Counted from the stretch's first letter, positions 26,131-35,518 are shown. The stretch is DNA of 64,000 bases from Caldilineaceae bacterium (GCA_026645575.1 JAPKMW010000057.1:6693-70692); one strand, 5' to 3'. Translations and numbers: made by a program. Notes: a model not told the origin generated them from the sequence alone.

Positions 26131-27989
26131 CGATTATGACAACAACAGAAAATAGCATAGAAGCCGCGGCCGAAACGGTGATGGACGATTTTGTTTTTGG
26201 TGGCATTGAAGCGGACAGTGTGCAGATTCTCACCGCCGAACGCCACCGCTACACTGGGCTGCGCCATCACTATGACCTGTCGCCACGCGACCCGCTGCCG
26301 GATGAAGCTGTCACCATCACGCTCTACAGCGGCCCGACCTTACATATCGACCGTGCCACCGCTTATGTAACAACCGACGGCCAGATGCCGACCGGCGAGC
26401 GTGGTCGGGCGACAACCGGGTTTGCAGTAGACCTGGTGGTGACCGCTGTGCGTTGGGAACCGCTCCTATGGGATTATGTCACCGTTTGGCAGGGAACAAT
26501 TCCGCCGCAGCCAGAGGGCATCTTTGTTCAATATGTCATTGAGGGGTGGCGCAGCTACGACGAAGATTTTTCGTGTTGGAGCAATGAACCCCATATCGAC
26601 GGCACGGTGAGCCAGGTCACGCGTTATGGTTATTTTGTTGACCGTTTTGCAACACCAGCCTGGGCGCAGGAAGCGGTAGTCTATCACATTTTTGTGGATC
26701 GCTTTACCGGCGTGGCAAACCGCTGGCTGACCACAAGCGAGATGAATGAGTTCACCGGCGGCACATTGCGCGGTGTCATCGACAAGCTGGATTATATTGC
26801 CGACTTAGGCGTGACGGCGATCTGGGTAAGCCCCGTCTTTGTCACCCCATCTTACCACGGGTATGACACCACCGATTATTACCAGGTTGACGTACGCTTT
26901 GGCGTCAACGCTGATCTGCGGGAATTGATTGACGCCGCCCATGCCCGCAACCTGCGGGTGCTGCTAGACTTTGTCGCCAACCACACCAGTCTCCACTTTG
27001 GCCCCTTTGTACAGGCCCAGACCGACCCAACCAACCCTTACCGTGCCTGGTTTGGGTTTGATCAGGGCTATGAACATGGCTACCGCACCTTTTTCAATGT
27101 GGCCTCCATGCCCCAACTTGACACTGATCTACCAGCGGTGCGCACCTTTTTGATCAACGCCGCCTGCCACTGGTTAACAGAATATGATGTTGATGGCTAC
27201 CGGCTGGACTATGCCGCCGGCCCTTCACACGCCTTTTGGAGCGAATTTCGCGCCGCGTGCAAGGCGGTGAAGCCCGACTGCTGGCTCTTTGGCGAAGTGA
27301 CCCATGCCGGTGACGCGTTACGCCATTATCAGGGGCGGTTGGATGGCTGTCTCGATTTTGCCTTTTGTCGCACCCTCCGCCAGCTTTGCGCACAACCACA
27401 ACCGGCCCTGACGTTGGCGCACTTTGCCAACCTTGTGCAACAGAGCCGGCGTTTTTTTCAGGGTGACGACACACAACCGTCAACCTTTTTACAGCCCAGC
27501 TTTCTTGACAACCATGATGTCAACCGCTTCCTGTGGGTCGCCGGTAATGACAAGCAACGCTTGCGGTTGGCGGCGGGTCTGCTCTTTGCTTTTGGGGATG
27601 CCCCGATCCTCTACTATGGCACCGAAGTCGGCTTGAGCCAACCCCGTAGCAAAGGTCCCTGGCGGGAAGAGGCGCGCCATCCCATGCGCTGGGGGGAAGC
27701 GCAAGACAGCGAGTTACTGGCGTACTTCAAAAAGCTGATCGCCCTACGCCGTCGCCACCCGGCGTTACAGCGCGGCAACTTCAAAACCCATCTGCTGGAT
27801 GAGACGCAGCAAGTTTGGCTGGCCGAACGTCGGGCCGGTGAGGATGTTGTTCTGGTGGCGGTCAATGTTAGTCACGGCACCCAAACCGTAACACTCCCCT
27901 GGTCACAAGCCCGTGATTTGACCGGTGCACCGCTCTCGGCATCTATCACCCTGTCGCCCCAAAGTGTTACCTTCTTCACGCCCATTTGA
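26127..27989 (+). CDS. Cytoplasmic GH13 glycosidase (neopullulanase/cyclomaltodextrinase type)
   Basis: The 620-residue protein has no signal peptide. Residues ~30-165 form a beta-sandwich N-domain as in neopullulanase and cyclomaltodextrinase, and residues ~185-540 the GH13 barrel. Visible sites are [19 protein letters not shown] (nucleophile Asp ~359), FGEVTH (Glu ~389) and [10 protein letters not shown] (Asp ~462), followed by a C-terminal beta domain. It should degrade imported maltodextrins to maltose and glucose inside the cell. An alternative start at 26136 is possible, but the ATGA overlap with the previous gene supports 26127. It is the last gene of the operon. Confidence 0.9.
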   Translation: MTIMTTTENSIEAAAETVMDDFVFGGIEADSVQILTAERHRYTGLRHHYDLSPRDPLPDEAVTITLYSGPTLHIDRATAYVTTDGQMPTGERGRATTGFAVDLVVTAVRWEPLLWDYVTVWQGTIPPQPEGIFVQYVIEGWRSYDEDFSCWSNEPHIDGTVSQVTRYGYFVDRFATPAWAQEAVVYHIFVDRFTGVANRWLTTSEMNEFTGGTLRGVIDKLDYIADLGVTAIWVSPVFVTPSYHGYDTTDYYQVDVRFGVNADLRELIDAAHARNLRVLLDFVANHTSLHFGPFVQAQTDPTNPYRAWFGFDQGYEHGYRTFFNVASMPQLDTDLPAVRTFLINAACHWLTEYDVDGYRLDYAAGPSHAFWSEFRAACKAVKPDCWLFGEVTHAGDALRHYQGRLDGCLDFAFCRTLRQLCAQPQPALTLAHFANLVQQSRRFFQGDDTQPSTFLQPSFLDNHDVNRFLWVAGNDKQRLRLAAGLLFAFGDAPILYYGTEVGLSQPRSKGPWREEARHPMRWGEAQDSELLAYFKKLIALRRRHPALQRGNFKTHLLDETQQVWLAERRAGEDVVLVAVNVSHGTQTVTLPWSQARDLTGAPLSASITLSPQSVTFFTPI

Positions 27990-28017
27990 CACGTCGCCCA
28001 TATCCACAGCGCCGCTC

Positions 28018-28091
28018 GTCCCGTAGGGACGGTTGAGTTTAGGGAGGGCACAAAGGATCATCCGCCCTAAGCTCAGGTGTCCCTACAGGAC
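28018..28091. repeat. GTCCCGTAGGGAC repeat, copy 1
   Basis: GTCCCGTAGGGACGG then TTGAGTTTAGGG on the left faces CCCTAAGCTCA and GTCCCTACAGGAC on the right. The same arrangement occurs at 41874-41953. Here it separates two convergent genes and may end transcription from both sides. Confidence 0.7.
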
Positions 28092-28120
28092 GGATTTTTC
28101 GACAGCCTTGTACCCAGTTT

Positions 28121-28813
28121 TCAATTTGTTGATGCTGCGATCGCCCGGCGCGCCTGTCGTCGGCGCCACCAATCCACCAGTAAAAAGATCAACATACCCA
28201 GCAGCAACAGATGCTCAAAAATCGCAAAGGGGCGACCGTAGCGTTCCGGGTCCCAGTAGCTGACGGGGCTGTAGACACGCGTCTGCCAATCAAACGGGAA
28301 AAAGACCAGCGGGCCGTCGTCATAGTGTAAGGGGATGTCGATGGCGGTATGGAGCGCACAGGCCATTGCCAGCCAAAAGAGAGCAGCGCCCCGTTGAGCC
28401 GTCTGGCGCGCCGCTTCCTGTGCGCCGCTTCGTTTCCACAACCAATAGCCCACCAACCCATAAAGCAGGATCATCAACGGCGCATGAAACAGGTTGTGCG
28501 CGAATTTTACCCAAGGTTCATTGAAAAAGGCATAGCGAAAGAGATAGCCGGTGTACGACTGCATTTCAGCAGCTTCATTGCCCGGATCCATGCGGTTGCC
28601 GCTCCAGAGATCCATGGCAATGGCGCCAAAGGTGATCAAAATCAACGGAACATCGGGCATAACCGATCCCACCATCAACCAGAAGGAGTTGACCGGTGGC
28701 AGCTTGTTAATGGCCGTCTGACCTTGTTCGGCTTGAGTGGTCAAATCGGCTTCTCGGCTCTTCGCGGCTCGGTTGAGAATGGCGGTCATGACAAAATGGG
28801 TGTAAGTCTGCAT
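28121..28813 (-). CDS. YdjM-like inner-membrane hydrolase family protein
   Basis: The start at 28813 has CAGGAA upstream and gives MQTYTHFVMTAILN, the usual beginning of this family; the longer frame to 28867 adds an unlikely polar tail. The 230-residue protein has about four hydrophobic segments and conserved His/Asp residues (YTHF, GSVMPDVPLI, FAHNLFHAPLM, HTAIDIPLHYDDGP) typical of the YdjM/LexA-binding membrane hydrolase group (PF04307-like). A metal-dependent hydrolase function is assumed for the family, and the substrate is unknown. It stands alone on the minus strand. Confidence 0.75.
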   Translation of the reverse strand: MQTYTHFVMTAILNRAAKSREADLTTQAEQGQTAINKLPPVNSFWLMVGSVMPDVPLILITFGAIAMDLWSGNRMDPGNEAAEMQSYTGYLFRYAFFNEPWVKFAHNLFHAPLMILLYGLVGYWLWKRSGAQEAARQTAQRGAALFWLAMACALHTAIDIPLHYDDGPLVFFPFDWQTRVYSPVSYWDPERYGRPFAIFEHLLLLGMLIFLLVDWWRRRQARRAIAASTN

Positions 28814-28927
28814 GAGTTCCTGCTGTTGGTTTGTACTTGGCGGCCAATGTTGCGTAGAATGTACCACAGATCACCCGACGAGGGAAGTCCTCACCTCGGT
28901 TAGTGTCATGAATACAAAATTTGACTA

Positions 28928-28982
28928 CGTGATGGGTGTTGCGTTGCCTTCGACAGGCTCAGGCAACGCAACACCCATCACG
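28928..28982. repeat. Perfect palindrome with CGTGATGGGTGTTGCG arms
   Basis: Perfect 22-base arms (28928-28949, 28961-28982) surround TCGACAGGCTC. It ends 20 bases before the aminotransferase start and would place a stable hairpin in its leader RNA. The related TTCGACAAGC loop occurs in the hairpin at 58786-58867. Confidence 0.8.
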
Positions 28983-29002
28983 CAACTTCACAAGGAGCTT
29001 TT

Positions 29003-29935
29003 ATGAACCATCGCGGCACCCATAACGCATTGCCCGACGACCGCAATGCCAACGTGTTAATCTACATCAACGGCGAATTAGTACCTCGGCATGAAGCCAA
29101 AATTTCTGTCTTTGACAGCGGCTATCTGGTCGGCGACGGCATCTGGGAAGGGGTGCGCTTGCATGACGGCGTCTTTGTCTTTCTTGATGAGCATCTCAAT
29201 CGCCTCTTTCAGGCCGCCAAGATGACCCATATCAACCTGGGTCTAAGCCGGGAGGAGTTGACCGCTGCGCTCTACCAAACCGTGCGCGCCAACGGGATGC
29301 ACGATGGCGTCCATGTCCGGCTGATGGTGACACGCGGCACCAAAAAGACCCCGTCGCAAGACCCGCGGCTGGTCATTGGCCCGCCCAACATTGTCATCAT
29401 TGCCGAACACAAATTGGCCGATCCAGCGACAGCGGATGCTGGGGTGCGCCTCTTCACTTCCACCGTGCGCCGTGGCTCGCCCGATTATCTTGACCCGCGG
29501 CTCAACTGTCATAGCAAATTACATGAGGTCATTGCCCTGGTGCAAGCGCTGGAAGCCGGTTACGATGAAGCGCTTATGCTTGATCTACACGGCTTTGTCG
29601 CCACCTGTAACGCCACTAACTTTTTTGTGGTGCGCAAGGACGAGGTCTGGACTTCGACCGGTCAATATTGTATGAATGGCATTACCCGCGGCAAAGTGTT
29701 GCAAATCTGTCGCCAACAGGGCATCCCCGCTTATGAGAAAAATTTCTCGCTGGTCGATGTCTACGACGCCGACGAAGCCTTTGTCACCGGCACCTTTGGC
29801 GGGTTGACGCCGGTTATCAACGTCGATGGGCGGGTTATTGGCGAAGGCAAGTTGGGGCCGATGACCCGCCGCCTGCGCACGCTCTATTATGAAACGATCC
29901 ATGCGTGGGTCGCTGTACATGGGGGTAAAGGGTAG
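29003..29935 (+). CDS. Class IV PLP aminotransferase (branched-chain or D-amino acid type)
   Basis: The 310-residue protein shows the class IV fold: INGELVPRHEAKISVFDSGYLVGDGIWEGVR near the start, LNRLFQAAKM, the PLP-lysine stretch DPRLNCHSKLHEVIAL (~165-180), ALMLDLHGFVATCNATNFFVVR and VFVTGTFGG-like AFVTGTFGGLTPV. These fit branched-chain amino acid aminotransferases, D-amino acid aminotransferases and aminodeoxychorismate lyases; the first is most likely by length. It is cytoplasmic. AAGGAGC is the ribosome site, directly after a 55-base perfect hairpin. Confidence 0.88.
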   Translation: MNHRGTHNALPDDRNANVLIYINGELVPRHEAKISVFDSGYLVGDGIWEGVRLHDGVFVFLDEHLNRLFQAAKMTHINLGLSREELTAALYQTVRANGMHDGVHVRLMVTRGTKKTPSQDPRLVIGPPNIVIIAEHKLADPATADAGVRLFTSTVRRGSPDYLDPRLNCHSKLHEVIALVQALEAGYDEALMLDLHGFVATCNATNFFVVRKDEVWTSTGQYCMNGITRGKVLQICRQQGIPAYEKNFSLVDVYDADEAFVTGTFGGLTPVINVDGRVIGEGKLGPMTRRLRTLYYETIHAWVAVHGGKG

Positions 29936-30308
29936 AAGACAGAGAAGCAGAAGACAGGAAGCCAAAAATAATCACCCAATAACCAATGCGAACATGCATG
30001 AGGCAAAGTGACTAATAGAGACGGCGATGGGCTGGGCAAAAAGTGTGGTTGCGCATTTATCAGATTATGGGATACAATAGCGGTATCGCCTACCCCCTCG
30101 TTCTGATTCATCAATCGACAATCAATTTGGGTTGATACTACGCACGACTTTTGTTGCTTCTAGCCCCTTTGCCGGGCTATTGCAAATATCAGTAGACTGT
30201 AACGTCGTCACGGCGCCACTAGACCAACTCTGGACTACGCGACTACACGACTGCGGACTACTGACTATAGCTTATCTCAACGATGCAGCTTGCAAATGAG
30301 GAGGAGAT
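29936..30308. other. Intergenic region upstream of the second ABC operon
   Basis: No gene. A possible promoter lies at 30049-30078 (TTGCGC, 18 bases, TACAAT). A run of GACTAC-like words (30232-30268) lies 40 bases before the binding-protein gene and resembles the word repeats seen elsewhere. No LacI-type operator is seen. Confidence 0.45.
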
Positions 30309-31610
30309 ATGATGATTCGTCGTTCGTCGTGGAAGATGCTCTTTGCCGTGATGATGGTCGTTACGTTGTTGGCGGCCTGTGTGGCGCCCGGCGCCGCTCC
30401 GGCTGGTGGTAGTGCGGCTACCGGCGGGGAAAAGGTCAAAGTTGTTTATTGGGCGCATAACTTTGAACCGCGGGTGGAACTGGACAAGAAGTATATCGCC
30501 CAGTTCATGGAAGCCAACCCCGATATCGAAGTGGAGTATGAAGTCATCCCCAGCGATTTTGATGCCAAATTGCGCACAGCGCTCGCTTCTGGGCAAGGGC
30601 CGGATCTCTTTGCCCAGTGGAATGGCGACATTGGCACCTTCTTTGCCGAAGGGGCGATTGCGCCAGTGAGTGCGGAAGCGCTGGGCCTGGCGTCGCAAGA
30701 GGAGTTGATGAATCAATATGTTGCGCCGGAGAACACCTTACAAGGCGCCATCTTTGACGGCAAGCTCTATGGCATTCCCAACGAAGTGAGCATCTACGCC
30801 TGTTATGTCAACAAGGCGCTCTTTGCCGAAGCCGGCCTGGACGCCGACGCCGATTTCCCGACCACCTGGGAACAGATGAAAGAGGTCTCCGAAAAGTTGA
30901 CCAAGCGTGACGCCGATGGAAAGCTGGTGCAGCAAGGTTTTGACTTCGACTGGGGCGCCTCAGTCTGGATGTATCTGCAATGGGGGGCGATGGTGCGCCA
31001 ACTGGGCGGCTCCGAACTCCAGCCCGATTCGGAAGAAGCACTCAAGGCGATGGAATATTGGGTGAACTGGGCTACGGAATGGGGTCTGGGCGGCCCGGCC
31101 TACTGGACCAGCCAAACCGATGATTTCACCGCCAGCAAAGTGGCGATCAAATGTGGTATGGGGTCGTGGGCCAAGCCAGTGATTGAGGAAGCCGGGATTG
31201 ACTATACCGTTAAGCCAGTGCCGATCTGGGAAAATGCCGTCAACCAGAATCACTTTGACACCTATGCCTACTTCCATATGGTCAACTCCCGTTCGGCGCC
31301 CGAAGTGCAAGCGGCGGCCTGGAAGCTGGCATATTACCTGGATTCCTTCCCCATCGATTACATGGTTAACACCGGTCTGTTGCAACCCAAGAAAGAACTG
31401 GCCGAATCCCAAGAATTCCAGGACATTCCCTATCTCGATCTCTTCCTCAAGCAGATGGAGGTGAGCATGTATTCACCCCGGTCGGCGAGCTTCATCGAGA
31501 TTGCCGATGCCCTGGCCCGCGCCCGCGACCGCAGCGTTGTCGATGGCATGGCGATCCCTGAATCGTTGAAGATCGCCCAAGAGGAGATCGACAAGATTAT
31601 GGCTGAATAG
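30309..31610 (+). CDS. ABC transporter substrate-binding lipoprotein (family 1)
   Basis: The 433-residue protein has a lipoprotein signal (lipobox LLAAC, Cys24) and a family-1 extracellular binding fold: VKVVYWAHNFEPRVELDKKYIAQFMEANPDIEVEYEV, SGQGPDLFAQWNGDIG, FDGKLYGIPNEVSIYACYVNK and GMGSWAKPVIEEAGIDY. GAGGAGGAGAT before the ATG is a very strong ribosome site. It differs clearly from the maltodextrin-binding protein at 20925, so it has a different ligand, a sugar or sugar-like compound by family. Two permease genes follow, after a word-repeat hairpin. Confidence 0.9.
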   Translation: MMIRRSSWKMLFAVMMVVTLLAACVAPGAAPAGGSAATGGEKVKVVYWAHNFEPRVELDKKYIAQFMEANPDIEVEYEVIPSDFDAKLRTALASGQGPDLFAQWNGDIGTFFAEGAIAPVSAEALGLASQEELMNQYVAPENTLQGAIFDGKLYGIPNEVSIYACYVNKALFAEAGLDADADFPTTWEQMKEVSEKLTKRDADGKLVQQGFDFDWGASVWMYLQWGAMVRQLGGSELQPDSEEALKAMEYWVNWATEWGLGGPAYWTSQTDDFTASKVAIKCGMGSWAKPVIEEAGIDYTVKPVPIWENAVNQNHFDTYAYFHMVNSRSAPEVQAAAWKLAYYLDSFPIDYMVNTGLLQPKKELAESQEFQDIPYLDLFLKQMEVSMYSPRSASFIEIADALARARDRSVVDGMAIPESLKIAQEEIDKIMAE

Positions 31611-31656
31611 CCGTGTAAGTAAGGCTGTTTTGTGTGGTAAGGAGATAATGAGAGAA

Positions 31657-31713
31657 AGAGATTGAGAGATTAGATCCTGACTAATCTCTCAATCTCCTAA
31701 TCTCTCAATCTCT
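31657..31713. repeat. Word-repeat hairpin between binding protein and permease genes
   Basis: AGAGATTGAGAGATTAG (31657-31673) pairs with CTAATCTCTCAATCTC (31681-31696), and the same right-hand word is repeated at 31697-31713, so two alternative stems compete. It has the same words and the same place in the operon as 22222-22306. Confidence 0.8.
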
Positions 31714-31732
31714 CCTTTTTGGGAGAAAGCTC

Positions 31733-32689
31733 GTGACCGGACAACAACTATCGATCAACCCCAATGCACAAGCCCGACGCGCCTCGGCTGGGCTGGGGGT
31801 TCGTTTCAAACGAAATCTGATCTTTCGGCGCAGCATCTATGGCATAATTTTTGTGGCGCCGGCCATGCTCTTCTTCTTGATCTTCAGTCTCTACCCGATG
31901 GTCAATGGCTTTTACATGAGCCTGACCGAGTATACGCTACTCCGCCCGCCGGTCTGGATTGGCTTTGATAATTACATCGACCTGCTGGAAAACAAAGAAT
32001 TTTTGAATGGCCTTTGGGTCACTTTTGTGTTTGTGCTGGGCACTACCATCCCCAAATGGATCTTGTCGCTGGCGCTGGCATTGCTCTTTGTGCAAGCCTT
32101 TTGGGGGCGCGAACTTTTTAAGGTGCTTTATTTTACGCCGACGCTGCTCTCCGGTGTCGTGGTCTCGCTCGTTTGGAAATTGATTTTTCATGCCAATGGG
32201 TTGGCAACGGCGTTGATCGGCCCCTACACCAGGCAAGCGGAAATCTTTTGGTTAGCCAGTTCTGCACTGACCCCACTGGCGTTGATCATGGTCGATAACT
32301 GGGCCGGCATCCCCTTCTTTATGATTGTTTGGATCGCCGGGCTGGTGGGCATTCCCAAGGAGTTTTATGAAGCGGCGTTGATCGATGGCGCCGGACGGTG
32401 GCAAGCCTTTCGTCATGTGACCTTACCTTTACTTCGCCCAACAACGCTCTTTGTCGTGGTGGTTTCGACCATTGGCGCCTTACAAGCCTTCTCGCTCCAA
32501 TTTATTATGACACGCGGCGGCCCCAGCAATGTCACAACAACAGTTGCGCTGCTGGTCTATAAATATGGCTTTGAATATTTCAAGATGGGGGTAGCGGCGG
32601 CAATGTCGGTCATCATGTTCCTGGCGATCATTGCCATTACCATCCTGCAAATTCGCGGCATGCGTTCCGAGGAAACCAGCTACACCTAA
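31733..32689 (+). CDS. ABC sugar-type permease, UgpA/MalF-like
   Basis: It starts with GTG at 31733 behind GGGAGAAAG. The 318-residue protein has six hydrophobic segments and the EAA loop YEAALIDGAGRWQAFRHVTLPLLRPTT (~222-248). It is of the ordinary short type without the MalF extension. It pairs with the next gene to form the import channel for the ligand of the 30309 binding protein. No ATPase is encoded nearby. Confidence 0.9.
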   Translation: MTGQQLSINPNAQARRASAGLGVRFKRNLIFRRSIYGIIFVAPAMLFFLIFSLYPMVNGFYMSLTEYTLLRPPVWIGFDNYIDLLENKEFLNGLWVTFVFVLGTTIPKWILSLALALLFVQAFWGRELFKVLYFTPTLLSGVVVSLVWKLIFHANGLATALIGPYTRQAEIFWLASSALTPLALIMVDNWAGIPFFMIVWIAGLVGIPKEFYEAALIDGAGRWQAFRHVTLPLLRPTTLFVVVVSTIGALQAFSLQFIMTRGGPSNVTTTVALLVYKYGFEYFKMGVAAAMSVIMFLAIIAITILQIRGMRSEETSYT

Positions 32690-32698
32690 GGGGGCCTT

Positions 32699-33556
32699 AT
32701 GGTACAGACACAACGGACTTCTGCCTACTATATCAACCGCGCGCTGAAAAACTTACTACTCTATGCAGTGGTGATTGCCGGTCTCTTTATCTTTTGTGTG
32801 CCGGTCTATTACATGGTCACCACCAGCGTCAAGGCCGAATCCGAGGTGGTGGCGATCCCCATTCACTGGCTGCCCCATGAATTTCAACCGCAAAACTACC
32901 CCGAAGCCTTCAAAACTGCGCCCTTTAGTCTTTACTTTTATAACAGCCTGGTGGTTGCTATTGCCGTGGTCGCCTCAACGCTCTTGTTTAGTGCGTTGGC
33001 CGGTTATGGCTTTGCCAAGTTCTCTTTTCCCGGCAAGGCGCTCTGCTTTCTGCTGGTTCTCAGCACCATGATGATCCCCTTCCAGATTTTGCTCATCCCG
33101 CTCTATGTACTGGTGCATGGGCTGGGCTGGACGAACAATTACGCCGGCTTAATCATTCCAGGAGCATTAAGCGCCTTTGGCGTTTTTCTCATGCGTCAAT
33201 TTTGCTTGACTTTGCCCGATGAATTGCTGGACGCCGCCCGCATCGACGGCGCCGGTGAACTGGGTATCTTCTGGCGGATTGTCTTGCCGCTGCTCAAGCC
33301 GCCGCTGGCCTCGCTGGCGATCATCACTTTCTTGGGCAGTTGGAATAACTTTCTATGGCCGTTGATTGTGGTCAACAAAGGTCATCTTTTTACCCTGCCG
33401 GTGGGTATGACAGTCTTTACGCAACCCATGCGCGCCCCCTACTGGACCTATATCATGGCCGTCTCCACCGTGGCGACCTTGCCCGTTGTGATCGTTTTTC
33501 TTGCTTTACAAAAATATTTTATTCAAGGTGTCGTTCTCTCCGGTATGAAGGGGTAG
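32699..33556 (+). CDS. ABC sugar-type permease, MalG/UgpE-like
   Basis: The 285-residue protein has six hydrophobic segments, the typical VYYMVTTSVKAESEV first loop, the EAA loop LDAARIDGAGELGIFWRIVLPLLKPPL (~178-204) and the C-terminal LQKYFIQGVVLSGMKG. It starts 9 bases after the partner permease, with AGGGGG as ribosome site. A word repeat follows its stop. Confidence 0.9.
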   Translation: MVQTQRTSAYYINRALKNLLLYAVVIAGLFIFCVPVYYMVTTSVKAESEVVAIPIHWLPHEFQPQNYPEAFKTAPFSLYFYNSLVVAIAVVASTLLFSALAGYGFAKFSFPGKALCFLLVLSTMMIPFQILLIPLYVLVHGLGWTNNYAGLIIPGALSAFGVFLMRQFCLTLPDELLDAARIDGAGELGIFWRIVLPLLKPPLASLAIITFLGSWNNFLWPLIVVNKGHLFTLPVGMTVFTQPMRAPYWTYIMAVSTVATLPVVIVFLALQKYFIQGVVLSGMKG

Positions 33557-33598
33557 TCTCGACCAAAAACGACTTACGGAATTGCAATAGTATTTGGT

Positions 33599-33670
33599 AT
33601 TGGATATTGGGTATTAAGTATTGGGGCTTCCTGTCTGCGCTCCGATAAATACCCAATACCCAATATCCAA
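33599..33670. repeat. Word-repeat hairpin (ATATTGGGTATT words)
   Basis: TTGGATATTGGGTATT (33600-33615) pairs with AATACCCAATATCCAA (33655-33670). The same words occur as direct repeats at 24413-24434, upstream of the GH13 lipoprotein. It lies between the second permease and the 2OG oxygenase gene. Confidence 0.75.
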
Positions 33671-33696
33671 CTTTTCTGATTGAAAGGAACCGATTG

Positions 33697-34533
33697 ATGT
33701 CTACTGCTCCCTGGCCCGCGGCTGAACCTGATCTGACCACGATCTTAGCCAATTATCCAAACCCCATCCAAGCCCTGGCGGCAACGGAAACGCCGGCAAC
33801 GGTGATCCGGCAAGCCTATGACCCAGCGGAATGCGCCACCCTGGTGAAGCGTTTTGTCCAATGGGGGTTGATGCGCGACCCCAACGATGTCAATAGCGCC
33901 GACAAGCGCACCCGCATTGACATCGGCACCAGCTTGGGCAATCGCGGCCATGACAAAGAGGGCTTTCTCAATCATGCCGTCGGCACCCATGAACTCTTTC
34001 CCCACCTCTTCAGTGGCTTTACCGATCCGGTAAAAACCATGTATGACGCGCTTTCTGCTCTGGCGCCGGGCAAGGAAGTCAAGACGGCACGCGAGGCCGA
34101 TGGCCGGCTCTATGGCCCAGCGATCTTCCGCATCCACTATACGACCCACAGCTACATCCCCCATATTGACAGCGTGCGGCTGCGCGAAAAGCGCACCAAC
34201 TATGCGGTCTACCGCTTTCAGCATCAATTCGCCGGCATCCTCTGCCTGCAAAATGCGCTCCACGGTGAACGCAGCGCCCAAACCATTGTCCACAATTGCC
34301 TATGGAACGAAGAGGAGATTCAACCCCATTTGACCAATGGCACCTTTCACACCTTTGCCAAAGAAAACGGGATCGGGCAATACCGCGTGGATCTGGCGCC
34401 GGGGGATCTCTATTTCTTCAACACCCACTGTATCCATGAGATTCCGCCGCTCGACGGCAACAACCCGCGCATTGTGTTGGCGGTCTTTATCGGCTATTCA
34501 CCGGATGACCCGGAAGTTTACGTTTGGGCGTAA
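33697..34533 (+). CDS. 2-oxoglutarate/Fe(II)-dependent oxygenase family protein
   Basis: The ATG at 33697 follows AAAGGAA. The 278-residue protein has the iron triad of 2OG oxygenases: YIPHIDSVR (~153-161, His-x-Asp), the distal His in FFNTHCIHEIPP (~240-250) and the 2OG-binding Arg in NPRIVLAVFIGY (~256). Such enzymes hydroxylate or demethylate small molecules using 2-oxoglutarate and O2, so the host is at least microaerobic. The substrate is unknown; the transporter upstream and the amidohydrolases downstream suggest a nitrogen-containing small molecule. The stop codon TAA overlaps the next ATG by one base. Confidence 0.8.
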   Translation: MSTAPWPAAEPDLTTILANYPNPIQALAATETPATVIRQAYDPAECATLVKRFVQWGLMRDPNDVNSADKRTRIDIGTSLGNRGHDKEGFLNHAVGTHELFPHLFSGFTDPVKTMYDALSALAPGKEVKTAREADGRLYGPAIFRIHYTTHSYIPHIDSVRLREKRTNYAVYRFQHQFAGILCLQNALHGERSAQTIVHNCLWNEEEIQPHLTNGTFHTFAKENGIGQYRVDLAPGDLYFFNTHCIHEIPPLDGNNPRIVLAVFIGYSPDDPEVYVWA

Positions 34534-35399
34534 TGAGTATGACAGCTAACAACACTTCTACACCAAAACCTCTGCTGGAAAGCATGACCTGGCCGGAGGC
34601 GCGCGTCGCCGCCAGCAACGGGGGACGGGTGGTGCTGTTACCCGTCGGCGCCATTGAACAACATGGCCCCCACTTGCCGGTTGATGTTGACAACCGCATC
34701 GTCGTCTGGCTCTGCAATGAAGCGGCGCGCCGCCGTCCTGACCTGATCCTCAGTGTGCCGCCAATTCATTATGGCTTCAACGAGCATAATATGGGTTTCC
34801 CCGGCACGGTCACTGTGGCGATTGACCACTTTATCAACTATGTCTTTGATGTCTGTCACAGCTTTGTGCGTCAGGGTCATACACGCATTGTGCTGATCAA
34901 CGGTCACGGCTCCAATGCCATGCCCTGTGCGCTGGTGGCGCGGCGGATTGTCAACGAAACCGAAGACGCGCTCGCCGCCGCCATCAACCATTGGAGCCTG
35001 GCGCGTGACCTGGCCGCCAACATTCGCGAAACGCCAGTCGGCGGTATGGCGCACGCTTGTGAATATGAAACATCGTGGTATCTCTTCCTCGACCCAGAAG
35101 CTGTGAAGATGGAGCTGGCCGTGCCGGATGTAATGGCGCGGCGCACCAGCTTTACCTGGGTCGATCTCATGGGTGGAGAGGGGCCGGTCGCCTTTACCGA
35201 TGACTGGTCGCGCATCTCCAACGGCTCTGGCGTAGAGGGCGATCCCATGACGGCGACGGTGGAAAAAGGACGTCAATACGCAGAAGAAGAGGTGACCAAT
35301 CTCATTCGCTTCTGTGAGGAATTTCGGGCTGTACCCACCCTGCCGCGCCGTAATTACACCGCACGCGGGCAGGATGCCAACCCCTATTACCCGGGCTAA
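34533..35399 (+). CDS. Creatininase-family amidohydrolase
   Basis: The ATG at 34533 overlaps the preceding TAA, so translation is coupled; a second ATG at 34539 is possible. The 288-residue protein has the family's metal-binding blocks: PVGAIEQHGPHLPVDVDN (~36-53, Glu, His and Asp ligands), INGHGSN (~122-128) and AHACEYETS (~173-181, Glu ligand). Relatives include creatininase, mycofactocin peptidase MftE and FAPy deformylase, all cleaving cyclic or linear amides with Zn or Mn. The true substrate is not evident. It shares a transcript with the 2OG oxygenase and probably with the transporter. Confidence 0.88.
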   Translation: MSMTANNTSTPKPLLESMTWPEARVAASNGGRVVLLPVGAIEQHGPHLPVDVDNRIVVWLCNEAARRRPDLILSVPPIHYGFNEHNMGFPGTVTVAIDHFINYVFDVCHSFVRQGHTRIVLINGHGSNAMPCALVARRIVNETEDALAAAINHWSLARDLAANIRETPVGGMAHACEYETSWYLFLDPEAVKMELAVPDVMARRTSFTWVDLMGGEGPVAFTDDWSRISNGSGVEGDPMTATVEKGRQYAEEEVTNLIRFCEEFRAVPTLPRRNYTARGQDANPYYPG

Positions 35400-35457
35400 G
35401 CAAATCCATTGATCGACAATAGCGCGGTGTTCGTCCTGAAGTAAACGGTTACTAAGT

Positions 35458-35518
35458 CCGCGCTCAGCCGGTCCGTGACCGGCGTCCCCAACGCCGGTCA
35501 CGGACCGGCTGAGCGCGG
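35458..35518. repeat. GTCCGTGAC palindrome, CCGG subtype
   Basis: Perfect 28-base arms (35458-35485, 35491-35518) with a 5-base loop lie between convergent genes. GTTACTAAG just to the left resembles the family's terminal motif. Confidence 0.88.
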
